Shown here: positions 11,737 to 23,250 of the stretch, piece after piece
Numbering within the stretch: the first letter of the stretch is position 1
How the letters are laid out: each line of letters starts with the position of its first letter
Made by a program: the position numbers and the translations under genes
The notes under the pieces: generated by a model
What the model was told of the DNA's origin: nothing
The model's input: only the letters and a program-made list of their open reading frames with translations
The model's database searches: none
NCBI RefSeq assembly: GCF_905220565.1
Contig: NC_059405.1
Span: forward strand, 868,001-932,000
DNA: 64,000 bases
DNA from: Melitaea cinxia
Taxonomy: Eukaryota; Arthropoda; Insecta; Lepidoptera; Nymphalidae
Direction: 5' to 3'

Positions 11737-11823
11737 TGGTGTTGCTGACGTCTATAAGCTACGGTAATTGCTCACTATTAGGCGAGCCGTACGCTTCTTT
11801 GCCGACCTAGTTACATTAAAAAA
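11737..11823 (+). mobile_element. SINE family A, right half, interrupted by LINE
   Basis: It resumes with TGGTGTTGC..GACGTCTATAAGCTACGG and ends with the family tail (GAGCCGTACGC..GCCGACCTAGT) and a short A-run. Roughly a dozen bases expected between the two halves are missing. Confidence 0.85.
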
Positions 11824-11840
11824 CTGCCATCTATCCTATC

Positions 11841-11952
11841 CAAATATTTGTATAAACATAAATATGTTGTTATAATCTGAGCAGGAATCGAACCCGCGAC
11901 CGTCGGTGTGTAGGCGCCGCCAACACGGCACACGCACCATTACACCTACTAC
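11841..11952 (-). mobile_element. SINE family C, tRNA-like head fragment
   Basis: GAGCAGGAATCGAACCCGCG is a reversed B-box, and the preceding CCAAATATTTGTATAAAC matches the body just after the head. No cloverleaf that would make a working tRNA is evident. Confidence 0.65.
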
Positions 11953-12435
11953 TTTATTTATTTATGTATTTTTTATAATTTTTTATTTTATATACATAAA
12001 CATATATTTTTACAGTTTGAGGTAAAAGAATGTGGAATAATGTGTTATAAGACAATTAAATTGACTATATCAGATAGGTTGAACTAATACAACCATACAA
12101 TAATATCTATAAAAATATAATAGATCTATCTGTCACGAACACGTTCGTGTACAAAGTCCCTGATTAACTGTAGCCTTTTTTCAACTTTTTCACAAGCTTC
12201 CGAACGGTCGAACGGTCTTATTCAGTTCGCTCGGACTTTTGTTCACTAAAAATACTTTTAAAATAAAAGGTAAAAAAGAAATAAATGCCTGGAATCGAAT
12301 TACGACGAACCTGTGATTTTCTTTGAATCAGTAAATGAGATGCTAGTGTTCTTTGAATTCATGTAGTTGATGTGTGCGTGTTTATATACACACGATCTAA
12401 TGATTATAACAACGTTTGTATAAGTAGAATACGTT

Positions 12436-12466
12436 ATGTGTGTGATGTGTGTGTGTGTGTGTGCGT
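12436..12466. repeat. (TG)n microsatellite
   Basis: A GTGTGTGATGTGTGTGTGTG-type run. Confidence 0.85.
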
Positions 12467-12910
12467 AATAATTTTGTAAATGTGATTGATTTTATAATAA
12501 AGTTTTTTGAAGTTGAGTCATGAGAGTAAATTTTTACGATGCTCGCGCACACCGTCATAAAAAACCGACACTTTGAAGTTAGTCAACGAAGAAGAAGTTA
12601 GCAACGTGAAGTTAGCTAGCCAATGAAGTGTAACTTCTTTTAACTTCTTCATAAGTACACAAACCCTTTTTTAATATATTTAGGAACATCACATTACGTA
12701 TCATCCTCATACCTCATCTGTTCAAAGTATTTATTTTGATATATTTTACTTTTTGCTACGTTAACCTAACACTTATAAAAGTTTTGTCAAAAAGCAAATC
12801 AAACTCACAGTGCGTTTGAAGGAACCAGACAACGATAAATAAAATCAAAATTCAACAAATTTGCTTGCATGGTCCGCCACTAAACGAATTTATGCTAATT
12901 TTGTTTTTCG

Positions 12911-12975
12911 CTAATCCACAATAGAGCAGCGTAGTGGCCTATGTCAAGCAGTGGGATATTAAAGGCTGAATCGAA
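12911..12975 (+). mobile_element. SINE family C, 3'-end fragment
   Basis: CTAATCCACAATAGAGCAGC..GGCCTATGTCAAGCAGTGGG..GGCTGAAT with an internal deletion. Confidence 0.6.
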
Positions 12976-14327
12976 TCGAATTGTTTTTCAGCTTGTAATA
13001 AAATTTTTGACTTTACAAATCTCGTATTATCCAAAATAAAATCAACTACGTTCATAATGGAAATACAATAAAATATGCAAAATAATGTTAATAAACTCAA
13101 AACAAGTTTTTTTTTAATCTATACAAATATATAAAGATCTTTAACACACACATACACACACATGGTCATCTTTTCCTATGAAATACAACGCAATGTATGT
13201 ATCATAGATATCATCAAACTGAAATAGTTACATATACATATAAATTAATGTAAATGTACTTATATATTACACCTAAACTCGAGGCACAGCACTCAGAGCA
13301 GTATAAATTGTAAACTGCGCGAACGCGTTAGTCGATTTTAGCTTTTAAAACATCAGTCATTACTCATCAAAATAACAGAATTCAAAACCAACGCTCAGCT
13401 TTCATAAAATAAATATTACACTTTAAAAAGGAAAACTCCATTATCGTTCTCGAGGGTCTCATAATAGATTACACTTAAACAGGAATGAAAGCTGTTAATG
13501 ATCCAAAGTGGCAAATTAATTCAGGTTGATTTGATTAATGGCGTTCAGTTAGGAAAAATCAATTAAATTGTGCTGTTTTATAGGCATTTTAATGGCTTTA
13601 TTTTTGAACGTTTTTTTGAAAGGCTTTTTGTAAGAGATAGAAATTTAACAGATTGAGATCATGGATATAAAAGGACATTCAGTTCATGTACTTATTATCA
13701 CAGATTACGAAACGATGTCAGAAGGTTTGTTTTGTATTAAGAGGCTCTCTAAAGATAAACAATAAAAGACAATAGACATTATAGACAAAGGGAAAAAAGA
13801 CAAGATCAGAACAACTTCGAGAAACTTCTCTAAGAATGCTTAAAAGCTTCCCGGTCTTTACTTATGACTAAAGAAAAATCCATGTCCAATCACTGAATAC
13901 CCTTAGAATTGTGATACTTTTACAATCAAACAATTCAGTGCCCAAATCAAGATAAAAGTGGGAAAGTCAAAAGAAAAACAGTCAAATCATAAGAGAAATC
14001 AACAAATAATCTCCAGAAAGTATAGCTTTTAAAAAAATATCCAAATAAGTAAACCCTCTTATTGTCTGAGTGGCCTTTTAAGCCCGGGAACAAATAATTG
14101 GATTAAGCATTATGATCTACCCCCCGATAAAGATTAGTTGGTGGTCCCTACCCACAGCAAACTGAATTAAAAAGTTTACTTTCCAAATTATATTACACGT
14201 GGAACCCAGTAGTATTTAATTTCAGTAAGATCAAAGCTTGTCGTACGTGTTAAGGTAATGACAATTTTTTCAATGTTTTTTTTTGGTGGTACTCAATTTG
14301 TCTGAAACATTCCTATTTGAAAGGCTG

Positions 14328-14440
14328 ACAACGCGCCTGCTAATCCTCTGATGTAGCGGGTGTCTGGATGTTGTTTTCACTTACCACCAGATGAGCCATA
14401 ATTATGTCCATTTGCACCTCTTCTATAAAAACAAGAAAAA
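14328..14440 (+). mobile_element. SINE A-like tail, old copy
   Basis: GACAACGCGCCTGCTAATCC..CACTTACCACCAGATGAGCC resembles the tail half of SINE A or of its partner LINE, with many substitutions. Confidence 0.45.
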
Positions 14441-14614
14441 AAACAAGGCCTGTCTGTCTATTACAACTTTCCATTTAAATATGCCATGTACGTACATATA
14501 CTTTATTTTATTTTTTAATTTCTTTTACATTATTTATTTGTCTAAATATATTGCATATGTTTAGGTAAAATTGTACACCTAAACCATCTTTATACGAGTA
14601 TATACAATTTCCTC

Positions 14615-14735
14615 TGCCCAAAGGTTGCCTGGAAGATATTGCTCATTAGCGATAAGGCCGCCTTTTGTATTTATTTCCTGTTTTTATTTTTGTAATTTTG
14701 CTAACTCTTGGTGTACAATGAAGACTTTTTATTAT
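14615..14735 (+). mobile_element. LINE 3' repeat H (AGGTTGCCTGGAAGA type)
   Basis: AAAGGTTGCCTGGAAGATAT, GCGATAAGGCCGCCTTTTGT and GTGTACAATGAAGACTTTTT; related pieces, reversed, at 45715 and 52040. Confidence 0.6.
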
Positions 14736-15282
14736 TATTATTATTAAGGCAAGGGTCTCTTGAAAGAACAATCGATTTAAAACGCTTTTTAACTGTGGAT
14801 TGATGGATAATTTTCCTTCACCATGAGTAATGATCAGGTGTCTTTAATAACAAAAACGATCGTTGGCTTTGCCTGCTTTCTGAGACGCTGTAGGGGTGAT
14901 CTACAACTACAAACAACCTGGACGGAAACTGTAATTGTTTTAATATTTTTCCCATTTCTACTAATATTTTATCGTTTTAAACTTTAATAGTGAATATTAA
15001 TGCGACTTGTCGCGCCACTAAACTAGAATAGTTATCATCTAAACAAGACCAATAATAGGCCATACAGATTCTTGTTATGATCTGAGAATTTGTGCTTGCG
15101 TATTGTATGCGTTTTCGGGCTTCGACACAGAGTTAGCTAGAAGTTCATTAATTTTCTATTAAGAGTTAATTGATATAACATCAAAAAAGCCATGTTAGTT
15201 TAATGTTACATGAGTAATAGTTGAAAATAAATCATGTTTAGTTTATGATATTTGCAGTTGCGTTGACGAAAATTCCGTTATT

Positions 15283-15345
15283 GCTGACAGGCCCGGGTTC
15301 TATTTCCGCTTGGGCCAGATATTCGTGCACGAATGCCTGTTCACA
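15283..15345 (+). mobile_element. Possible SINE C head relic
   Basis: GGCCCGGGTTCTATTTCCGC resembles a degraded B-box, followed by GATATTCGTGCACGAATG. Weak. Confidence 0.3.
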
Positions 15346-15732
15346 TAATAATTTATTTTTGTTGATTTATACTCCGCGCTTTTCATAATTTTTATTAACA
15401 TCTGATAGCGATCGTGACTTTGGCTCAGATTTTTTTAAGTAAATGAATTGAGACGGGATGTCTGGATGTAGTGGTACTTGGTTTAATTTTTTCCAGGATT
15501 ACTTTTTATTGTTACACTTGGTATACGACTTTAGGGATTAATATAGATTATTTCGCTTTGTATCGACATAACATGTTCTGCTTATTTTTGAGTCACAAAC
15601 TTTCTTTATTTATGCGAATGTTTGACGACGCATTAGCAAAACTGTCATAGTACTGGCTATTGATCCCCGCACATGACATACATTTATTATGTGTGTTTCC
15701 AGACAGTAAGAGCAGGTGTAGTGGAGGAACAC

Positions 15733-15965
15733 ACAACAATTTAATTTTTTAATTTTTGGACAGTGAGGAACAGGGTGTAAAGTCCCTCATCCACAATCGC
15801 AAAGGGGGAATCCTCCGACCAGACGGGAGTTGCGTCTGATGGGCTACTGCCCCGACAGTCGTGTTCGGGCTCTTGTACATATGCTAAATCGCTCAGATAA
15901 CTTCAACATCGCGATGTAGGACACGTCAGTTCGCACGTGGCGCGATAGATGTCGCCACAATTTCT
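15733..15965 (+). repeat. Interspersed repeat E (GATGTCGCCACA-ended)
   Basis: GTAAAGTCCCTCATCCACAA, GGGAATCCTCCGACCAGACG and GCGCGATAGATGTCGCCACA recur in two other copies. Class unknown. Confidence 0.65.
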
Positions 15966-16203
15966 TATATTAGGGCCTTGGCATTTACGTTCATTAACAA
16001 ATAAAATTTCTTCTGTCTTCAATATTTTACCAAGGTTATAATCACAATTGAACCGATGTAGTCTCTTTTGTGGATCTATCCTTCGTTATGTTAGTGAAAT
16101 CATATGTACACATTTATCACTATTAAAAGTCATCAAACGAAAAACATCAAACCAAATAAATGTATGAAACCAACATAGCTTTAACTGAAAGCGAATATTT
16201 TTA

Positions 16204-16542
16204 GCTGTGTGGCTACGGCACTAAAGAATTTAGCCACCCCCTCTCTTCCCGTGGGTGTCGTAAGAGGCGACTAAGGGATAACAAGGTTCCACAACCACCT
16301 TGGAACTTAAGAAGCCGACCGATGGCGGGATAACCATCCAACTGCTGGCTTTGAAATACACAGGCCGAAGACGGGCAGCAGCGTCTTCGGTGCGACAAAG
16401 CCAGTACTGCGGTCACCAACCCGCCTGCCCAGCGTGGTGACTATGGGCAAAACACATGAGTTCACGTTATTTTTGGCGTAAACTTGTGGAGGCCTATGTC
16501 CAGCAGTGGACTGTATAGGCTGTAATGATGATGAATGATGAA
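16204..16542 (+). mobile_element. SINE family B, full copy
   Basis: The head is GCTGTGTGGCTACGGCACTA. The body holds CTCTCTTCCCGTGGGTGTCG and CCAACTGCTGGCTTTGAAAT, and the end is GGCCTATGTCCAGCAGTGGA plus (ATG)n. The apparent ORFs on either strand inside it recur in every copy and are repeat shadows. Confidence 0.85.
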
Positions 16543-16642
16543 TATTTTTAGCAAATAATCTTTTGATTTTACAAAATATTTTAGTTATGATATGTAAAGG
16601 AATATCATTTATGATGAAAAGCTTTGCGCGAGAGGGGTGTAT

Positions 16643-17243
16643 TTTTAACCGAATACAAAAGAGGAGGTTCTCGATTCAACTGTATTTTTTATATAATTGT
16701 GTTTGCTCGCAAACGAAAAAAAAACCGACTTCAATTACATCGACAAGTAATACAACGTAGATCGACGAAAAAATAGTCAAGCAACTACGCGTTATTAAAG
16801 ATTACTCAAAAAGTAGTTATCAGATCTCGATGAAATTTATATGTGACCACATGATAAACATCAGCTTTCGATTAAATTAAAAATTATCAAAATCGGTACA
16901 CCCAGTAAAAAGTTATTACGGATTTTCGAGAGTTTCCCTCGATTCCTCTGGGATCCCATCATCAGATCCTGGTTTTCTTATCATGGTACTAAACTAGGGA
17001 TATCTCCTTTCCAACAAAAAAAGAATTATCAAAATCGGTACACCCAGTAGAAAGTTATGCGGTATAATACAACGTAGGTCGACGAAAAAAGCGTCAAGTA
17101 AAAACACATTATTAGATATAACTCGAAAAGTAGTTGTTAGATCTCAAATAAATTTAAATGGGACCAATTGGCACACACCACCTTTCGATTAAAACAAAAT
17201 TTGTCGAAATCGGTCCACGCGGGCAAAAGTTCTGATGTAACAT

Positions 17244-17279
<36 letters not shown>

Positions 17280-17319
17280 GTCGAATTGAGAACCTCCTCC
17301 TTTTTTGGAAGTCGGTTAA
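16643..17319 (+). mobile_element. Repeat family D, complete copy preceded by an extra terminal fragment
   Basis: 16643-16690 is a terminal piece. The main copy runs from TGTGTTTGCTCGCAAACGAA to CTTTTTTGGAAGTCGGTTAA and contains a run of about 27 A's at 17249-17275. The block CGGTACACCCAGTA occurs twice inside. Confidence 0.65.
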
Positions 17320-17567
17320 TTAATGTGTGTTAACCTCGTAAAGGCATTGGTTGGTAGGGAAAATATCCACCAAACCGCAGTAGGGTAGCGGTGTGAGCTA
17401 AATATCAGCTTTTTCCTATATCAAACAGGCGTTGGCGAAGTATTTGGATGTACACAATGTTATTTAGTCAAATATTTTAAAAATACTATATAATATTATA
17501 GTGTAATGAAATTTATAATTCATTAAAATATATTATGGCCTTAATTATTATATATTAAAATATATCA

Positions 17568-17865
17568 GGCTGTATGGTTACGGCATTAACTTCCTCTCTT
17601 CCCTTGGATGTCGTAAGAGGCGACTAAGGGATAACACAGTTCCACTACTACCTTGGAACTTAAAAAGCCGACCGGTGGCGGGATAACCATCCAACTGCTG
17701 GTTTTGAAATACACAGGTCGAAGACGGCCATCGTTTTCGGTGCGACAAAGCCCGCCCTGCGGTCACCAACCCGCCTGCCGAGAGTGGTGACTCATTGTCA
17801 CATTCATTAGCAAAACACAGTGGAGGCCTATGTCCAGCAGTGGACTGTATTAGGCTGAAGTGATA
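17568..17865 (+). mobile_element. SINE family B copy
   Basis: Same layout as the copy at 16204 with small deletions; it ends GGCCTATGTCCAGCAGTGGA..GGCTGAAGTGAT. Confidence 0.8.
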
Positions 17866-18251
17866 TTATGGACTATCAAAAAAAGTAATATTTACATTTT
17901 TATTACGTCGCATTAACCATTTTAAATTATTTAAAATGATGACACTTACAAAAAACACAAGATTCAAAAATTGTTGAAAAAGTCAATAGGTAGTGATTAC
18001 ACCAGTATTTTCGTTTGATTTATGCATTCCGTGATTAAATAACAGTAATTTGAGATCATTAACGCTTATCGATTTTCCATTAGCAATATAATCAGGCGGT
18101 CATTTAAGCGGTCGCCGGTGATTTAAAATGTATCAGGCGATCATGATCGTTAAAGAGTTCTATTTGTTTGTTTATTCCGGTGATCAGTCGATGTGTACAC
18201 ATTTGGAATTCAATCGTACATTTAATCATTAGTATCGGAACAGATGTACAA

Positions 18252-18629
18252 TAATTGTGGTTGCTAGCAAATGAAAAAAACCGACTTCGATTTCATCGAC
18301 AAGTAATACAACGTAGGTAGATGAAAAAAAGTAGTCAAGTAAATACGCATCAAATCGAAGATTACTCCAAAAGTTGTATTCAGATCTTCATGAAATTTAA
18401 ATGTGACCACATGATAAACATCGGCTTTCGATTAAATTAAAAATCTTTAAAATCGGTACACCCAGTAAAAAGTTATGCGGATTTTCGAGAGTTTCCCTCA
18501 ATTTCTCTGGGATACCAGCATCAGATCCTGGTTTCATTATCATGGTACCAAACTAGGGATATCTCCTTTCCAACAAAAAAATAATTTTCAAAATCGCTTC
18601 ATAAACAACGGAGTTATCACCGAACATAC

Positions 18630-18678
<49 letters not shown>
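18252..18678 (+). mobile_element. Repeat family D, left part, ending in a (TA)n tract
   Basis: It matches the copy at 16643 up to AACAAAAAAATAATTTTCA, then GTTATCACCGAACATACACA and a (TA)n tract into which the 18679 element is inserted. Confidence 0.6.
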
Positions 18679-18681
<3 letters not shown>

Positions 18682-19943
18682 GGTGACTGGTGAATTACTA
18701 TCAATATTTACAGAGGATACTCGGTACATGATTCTCATTCGAATTATGTAAAAAAAATAGGTACTTAATTTTTGACAATATTCCCACACATTTCAATTTA
18801 AATAAATGAAATGTAGACACATTAATTTTCAGCCATAACGGCGGCGCGTGCGGCCTTGGCCTTGTACTGTGCCGCTTGCCGCCGCCCGCCGCAACCCCCG
18901 CCAATTCTAATTCCCCCCTAAATTCGATTAGTAGGTCACTAGGTCAGTTGGGCGAGCGCCGCCATAAGGTTTGTACGCAGGAGTACGTCCATCTTCTAGC
19001 GCGCGCGCCTAGTGATCGATCTTACGCGTATACCTAATATGTCTCGTGTGAATGTGACCTGTCATAAGTAATTAGGTATGGCTTATCAATACACAAATGC
19101 AGAGTACTTAAAAGTGACCCGTTCGTGTTATATCATGTAAAAGACAATAAGTATGGTTGGTTCATTTATTACGTAAGACCATTTAGGGGGAGAGGGGGTC
19201 GATCATGTCTTTAGTCTCGATAGTTCTTAGGTAAAATTACAAAAATGCGCAAAGTGAAAATACCTTGAAAAATCGCGGACAACCGCGCGAGTGCCGACTA
19301 GTTGTCACTTGCTTTCGTAAACAACATTCGTTATTTTGTTGATAAATTTTAATATTGTAGTTAAATATGTAGTTTGTTTTTGTTAAGCTTCTGGACTGAA
19401 AATCTTATGTCGGTAAAGATCATAATTATAACCAAAGTTTATTAATACCAAAAAATAAAAATTATTAGTACCTACCTAAAGTACAAATAAAAATAAACAT
19501 TGAAACAAACCAAACGTGTATTCATTTTTTCGTTTAGATTCTTACGTAATAAATTAATATTTATCAAATGGAATATTTATCAAGGGGAAGGGGTCGGCCT
19601 AATCTTATTTTGGTATTTTTGCCTGTCCTAAGCTAAAATTAAAGTATGAAGGGGGATTGGATCATACTGGTTTGTCAAAAGTAGCCTGCTACCCTGTTAA
19701 CACTTGGCGGTGTTTGGACGTAGGTAAACGACCGCGCGATAACTAAATGTACCTATACCTTACACACCTGCTTTGTGACGACTGCGCAGCTAGGGCGTCC
19801 AGACGACGCGTAATTAGCGAGATAACTGTTGGTTAACTTTACTTAGAAGTTTATGAATATTTATTTTATATGTAATTTTTTTTCGTCATATATGATCCTC
19901 AAATAACACGTCCTCAAATATTGATAGTAATTCACCAGTCACC

Positions 19944-19946
<3 letters not shown>
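18679..19946. mobile_element. 1268-bp terminal-inverted-repeat DNA element in a (TA)n tract
   Basis: CAGGGTGACTGGTGAATTAC at the left continues to 18709, and its exact reverse complement is at 19916-19946: 31-bp perfect terminal inverted repeats. It is flanked by (TA)n on both sides, consistent with a TA-type target, though this cannot be proved inside a TA tract. No ORF above 70 codons, so it is non-autonomous. A GC-rich core (18838-19020) contrasts with the surroundings. Superfamily not recognised. Confidence 0.8.
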
Positions 19947-20000
<54 letters not shown>

Positions 20001-20004
<4 letters not shown>

Positions 20005-20112
20005 AACCGACTTCAAAAAAAGGAAGAGGTTACTCAATTCCACCGTATATATATATATATATATATACGGTGGAATTGAGTAACCTCTTCCTTTTTTTGA
20101 AGTCGGTTAAAA
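20001..20112. repeat. Perfect 112-bp palindrome of two family D ends
   Basis: Arms 20001-20045 and 20068-20112 are exact reverse complements, beginning TTTTAACCGACTTCAAAAAA; the 22-bp (TA)n spacer is itself self-complementary. The right end of the broken D copy sits in this structure. Confidence 0.9.
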
Positions 20113-20224
20113 ATGAAAATGGTTTCTACAAAGGCGTAATATTGTAATGGAAAACTGTAGATTAAAAGTTACAATTAGTAGAAGTGTAGTTTTAGAAGTA
20201 AGGTTCTCATTATGGTATCACTCA

Positions 20225-20500
20225 CAGATAATCTAATATATAAAATTCTCGTGTCGCGGTGTTTGTAGTTAAGCTCACCCGAAACGGCTTGACATATTCT
20301 CATGAAATTTCGTGTGCATATTGGGTAGGTCTGGGAATCGAACAAAATCTATTTTTCATCCCCCTAAATGTTAAGGGTAGTCCACCCCTAATTTTTTTTT
20401 AATTTTTGGATAAATTATTTAATATTTAATTTCTTATGATACAACATAAAAAATACATACAACCCTTAACGACAACCCCTAAATTTTTAACCCTCTACGA
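20225..20500 (-). mobile_element. Interspersed repeat (TATAAAATTCTCGTGTCGCG type)
   Basis: TATAAAATTCTCGTGTCGCG and GCTTGACATATTCTCATGAA open the repeat; the inner part is AT-rich. Confidence 0.45.
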
Positions 20501-21034
20501 TCAACCCCTATACTTTATTTGTTAGTTATATAATTTAATTTTTTTGCCAATATCTTTATTTTTATTTCGTAATTACTTAAAATTTAAAAAAATATATTAC
20601 TCTTAATTTTCCACCTCTCTACGATCAAGCCATATTTTTCCATCGTAATTTTTATTTTTTATTATTTTTAATAATTTCCTTTAACAATGATTTTTTTTCT
20701 CAGTTCAATTTAATTCAATTTGAGTTTTTTTTGTCTCGAAATCAGGATAGTAAATTTATTTATTTATTTATTTGTTTATTTATTTATTGCTTTACCAGCA
20801 GTTAAAACACTAAAACATTCATTACTAAACGGAACACACATTATGCTCAATCGAAGTCCACAACAAATGTAGGTAAACACCACATGCACATAATTAAACA
20901 CAATACAGTATACAAACATAAAATCAGTAAAACGATCATAATATACTTTGTATCTTAAGTGAAACTTAAATATAACCATTGAAAATGATCGTTGAAATAC
21001 ATTCAAAATGTGACTCATACACACACACACACAC

Positions 21035-21088
21035 TTCAGTCTATTGCAGTCCACTGCTGGATATAGGCCTCCACAAGTTCACGCCAAG
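21035..21088 (-). mobile_element. SINE family B, 3'-end fragment
   Basis: CAGTCCACTGCTGGATATAG and GCCTCCACAAGTTCACGCC are the reverse complement of the family tail. Confidence 0.65.
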
Positions 21089-21746
21089 TCACATTTTACC
21101 AAATTCACACTCACCACTCACATTTTATAAAACAAAATGTGACTCACATTATAAAACAATCTCACAAAAGTACTTCCGATTAAATAAGAAAGATCACGAC
21201 TGTTGAGGTCCGCCGCAAAAAGGATTGTCATGTCTAGGCGGTAGTTCCTATTCCGAAGAACTGACGCGCCATTCGTCATTGTCTTGCTTCATATTAAATT
21301 AAATTCAGTTTTTAGGTCCAATTAAGACCATTTGTCTCCATTCTTTACTATCAGCGTTGTCTTAGGCTATATTTCTCTTAGTCTTTTAGCTAAAATAGAA
21401 AACGTTGTTGCTGTAATTTCTTTAGCAAGTTCTTTAGCGAGTCCTTTCTTTATTTCGGGGTAATGTTTGTAGATTTTTCCCTAAAATAACAATTTGTTAT
21501 TCAAAATGGTATGGAGATTTGGTAACGGATCCGATTATCTGTAAAAGTGTGTTTTAGTTATATTGTTTTTCACGGCTGGATTTTTTTTATATAGGTCCCG
21601 AATTATTATTACCTTAGGTATAAGTTTGAACTAAAAAACCAAATGTTTGATTCTATAATAATAAATTGAATTAAAACTTTATCTATTCTGTTTAACCGGT
21701 TAGTTGAAAGTAAATAGTGTTTATATATACAATACATAATTATTCA

Positions 21747-21792
21747 ATTCAGCCTAGTGCAGACCACTGATGGACATAGGCCTCCCCAAGTT
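21747..21792 (-). mobile_element. SINE family B, 3'-end fragment
   Basis: TCAGCCTAGTGCAGACCACT and GGACATAGGCCTCCCCAAG match the tail in reverse. Confidence 0.55.
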
Positions 21793-21881
21793 TGCAGCAG
21801 ACATCCCGGTACACCGGCAATCTTACGTGGATCGTTGGTTCAGTGGGCCGGAGGACGTCCTCCTCATTCATGTTCTATTAT

Positions 21882-21917
21882 TAACTGACTTCAAAAAAGG
21901 TGGAGTTACTCAATTTG

Positions 21918-21988
<71 letters not shown>

Positions 21989-22213
21989 TCGGGGATAACT
22001 TCGTCGTTTAAGAAACGGATTTTGATAAAAAAAAATTTGGAAAGGAGATAGGAGATATCCCAAGGGTGGTACTATAATAAGGAAACTAGAATCTGATGAT
22101 GGAATCCCAGAGGAATCGAGGGAAACCCTCGAAAATCATAGTAACGACTAGTGGGTTTTGTTAATTTTTTAAGTGATTCGAAGTCGATTTTTTTCGTTTG
22201 CGAAGAAACACAA
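21882..22213 (-). mobile_element. Repeat family D copy with internal (TA)n
   Basis: AACTGACTTCAAAAAAGGTG, a 59-bp (TA)n tract, TGTATGTTCGGGGATAACTT, GGAAAGGAGATAGGAG and AAGTCGATTTTTTTCG lie in order. The two short ORFs crossing the (TA)n are artefacts. Confidence 0.6.
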
Positions 22214-23084
22214 ATATTTTATTTGAGTATTTATTGTAACTAATATCTGCCCGTTGAACTTCAGAGCATGCATATTATTATTATTGTAAGCCTTGTCTAC
22301 CAAAACAAAGGAGTTTAGTTGCTTCCCAAACATTAGATATGCAAGTTTGAGTTCCGTTTATATTAGGTTATACAGAACTATTCAAACATGATCAATGTAG
22401 AATGTAATAATTCTCACTTATTCGTGCAGCAGTTCGACCGAAAAAAAAAAACACTTGTATCATAAAATTACACAATATTTTTTTTATAATACTAGCAATT
22501 TCTCAAGAATCCAGTTAAATATAATTGTATATATTTTTGTATTTGCAGGCATGGTTACATTATATTCGATATTTCGTTACCAATAATTTATAATACGCTA
22601 GCTATTTTTTTATACAAAGTTGATGCTGATAATTTTTTTATACGTAATAAAAAAATCGTGAAATTTCAATGAATAAATTAATAGTTAATTAATTTATTAT
22701 ATAAGGATATCAAATGTCAAATAATTTTCTTGATTAATATAAAAAGTATCACGTTTTTTCTTTTATAAGCCCCTACTGTAAAGTTCAATTATACAAGTGA
22801 GCTTAGTATAAATTACTGGTATCGATTTTTTTATGTCCAACGTGGTGTATTTTTTGTAGGCTTTTAGTAAAAGCAAAAATGTAATATTCAATTATGGAAA
22901 TACACTATAACTAGAAATACAGAACTCAAGATTTTTTTTGGGTGAGTAAAATAGTTAAAGCCTCTGGGGTTTCGTCGGTATTACACCTCCAAGTGCTGTA
23001 GCCGATATATGGTCTAGGATTGCCTACCCGGGTGTCCTGGATATCACCCATAAATGAGTTCCCCTGCGATACAAAAAAATAATA

Positions 23085-23250
23085 TTTCTATTCAAAAAGC
23101 ACCTTCGAATCGTCATGTTACAAATTAAGAGATTAATTATTTTTCTAAAGTAAAGCTTTTACCGGTTTGAAACGCAAATTTTGCAGAAACATACAGAAAC
23201 TCCGCAGTTACTCTTTAAAAAAACAAAATATAAACTGTGTTTTTATACAA
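23085..23250 (-). mobile_element. Interspersed LINE 3' repeat G
   Basis: CACCTTCGAATCGTCATGTT and AGAAACTCCGCAGTTACTC, as at 3366. Confidence 0.55.

Larger units (their letters stand above)
12000..14300. other. Mostly featureless AT-rich DNA
   Basis: Apart from the (TG)n run and one SINE C fragment, I see no gene or named repeat. A GAAGTTAG/CTTCTTTTAACTTC-rich patch near 12575-12650 is weakly self-complementary. Confidence 0.45.

Noticed and set aside
11877..11945. tRNA gene
   Set aside because: It has a good B-box but the surrounding sequence matches the head of SINE C copies and gives no acceptable cloverleaf.
16213..16419. Recurrent ORFs with R-R-R-C-C-P-S-S-A-C-V-F-Q-S-Q-Q-L-D (also 38442, 40555, 44994, 61207)
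   Set aside because: They recur in each SINE B copy, on whichever strand the copy lies, and disappear with small indels, so they are a repeat artefact and not a gene family.
18475..18693. ORFs rich in Ile-Tyr repeats (also 18553, 21770, 21881, 37469, 37477, 42109)
   Set aside because: Translations of (TA)n microsatellites.
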